From Algicola sagamiensis DSM 14643 (lineage in GTDB: Bacteria; Pseudomonadota; Gammaproteobacteria; Enterobacterales; Alteromonadaceae): DNA of 64,000 nt. The stretch is from assembly GCF_000374485.1 (NCBI RefSeq), contig NZ_KB894502.1:91305-155304 (forward strand), given 5' to 3'. The position numbers and the translations under genes are program-made. Numbering within the stretch: position 1 is the stretch's first letter; every line of letters starts with the position of its first letter. Positions 63,764 to 64,000 of the stretch are shown piece by piece. The notes beneath the pieces are model-generated. The model saw only the letters and a program-made list of their open reading frames with translations, had not been told where the DNA came from and ran no database searches.

Positions 63764-64000
63764 TCATGCAGCATCCTGTTGATCATCCGACGTTACTTTT
63801 TCTCCATCCTTGAATTCGATCCCTGCAATGACATCAGCTAGAAGGCGGTAGCCTCTCAATCGACGCCATTTATTTTGTGCGGTTACCAGCAGCTTATAAG
63901 CCATCGCCAGTGTCGTTTTTCGACTGCCACCATGCTTACTTTTCGTGGTTCTTAAACGAACCGTCGCAAACACGGACTCGATTGGATTTGTCGTTCGAAT
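63764..64000 (-). CDS. IS256-family transposase, C-terminal part (5' end outside window)
   Basis: The minus-strand frame is open to the window edge. The visible 78 residues are the C-terminus of a Mutator/IS256 transposase: TTNPIESVFATVRLRTTKSK, then GSRKTTLAMAYKLL, KWRRLRGYRLLADVI and the ending DDQQDAA. The NPIES...RLRTTKSK segment includes the conserved catalytic-domain end with the E of the DDE triad just inside it. Whether the element is complete cannot be seen. It shows that this locus has received mobile DNA. Confidence 0.92.
   Translation of the reverse strand: MRTTNPIESVFATVRLRTTKSKHGGSRKTTLAMAYKLLVTAQNKWRRLRGYRLLADVIAGIEFKDGEKVTSDDQQDAA

Noticed and set aside
1..64000. tRNA, rRNA and CRISPR arrays
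   Set aside because: No cloverleaf-like TTC-loop sequences, rRNA segments or short direct repeat-spacer patterns were recognised by reading the window.

Overview
The window is a 64 kb stretch of a moderately AT-rich gammaproteobacterial chromosome, most likely from a marine, sodium-dependent, motile bacterium. The evidence is the gene content: two NhaA antiporters plus NhaR, a Na+/alanine symporter and a second Na+/solute symporter, a long Alteromonadales-style TonB-dependent receptor, M61, M14 and S9 peptidases, YtfJ, BioA, HU, chemotaxis proteins and an H-NOX sensor. I cannot name the genus from sequence alone. No rRNA, tRNA or CRISPR was seen.

Layout. 1-8.7 kb: the 3' part of bioA, HU, an M61 peptidase, a secreted unknown, an M14 carboxypeptidase, an AGCS symporter, a TerB-like protein and ytfJ. 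9-17.1 kb: cheR-cheB, a conserved unknown, a CesT-type secretion chaperone followed by a papain-fold (Cys-His-Asp) candidate effector, a prolyl oligopeptidase, and a PAAR-tipped protein with a coupled downstream gene (type VI secretion cargo and possible immunity). 17.2-25.6 kb: hinT, a giant soluble chemoreceptor built from eight tandem PAS modules with an exact 366-bp period, an H-NOX/histidine kinase pair, and two secreted proteins. 25.7-31.5 kb: nhaA and a four-gene Gld-type ABC exporter with auxiliary proteins. 31.7-43.4 kb: a TonB receptor, an OpuAC-like binding protein, a sodium:solute symporter, an acyl-carrier-like protein lacking its serine, an AttH/FtsX/ATPase operon, a missed small protein and a DUF2059 protein. 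43.6-51 kb: a GH3 lipoprotein, a binding protein, several unknowns, an Asp/Glu racemase and methyltransferases. 51.2-51.9 kb: a clear SpvC/OspF-type phosphothreonine lyase. 52-60 kb: nhaA with a coupled Rap1a-like gene and divergent nhaR, a PepSY/two-component operon, a ferredoxin-type reductase and PaiB. 60.7-64 kb: a secreted pair whose second member carries a deaminase-like PCxxC motif, an outer-membrane barrel, and the 3' end of an IS256-family transposase at the edge.

How it fits together. Two themes stand out. One is signalling: cheR, cheB, a PAS-repeat receptor ending in a CheR-tether-like WEDF motif, and an NO-sensing H-NOX/kinase operon all lie within 15 kb, although cheA, cheW and cheY are not here. 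The other is host or competitor interaction: a chaperone/deamidase-like effector pair, a SpvC homologue that conserves every catalytic residue I could place, a PAAR effector module and a secreted deaminase-like protein. These are dispersed cargo genes; the secretion machines themselves are not in the window. The most novel candidates are the chaperone/papain-fold pair (11.6-12.7 kb), the PAAR C-terminal domain (15.4-17.1 kb) and the deaminase-like secreted pair (60.7-62.8 kb).
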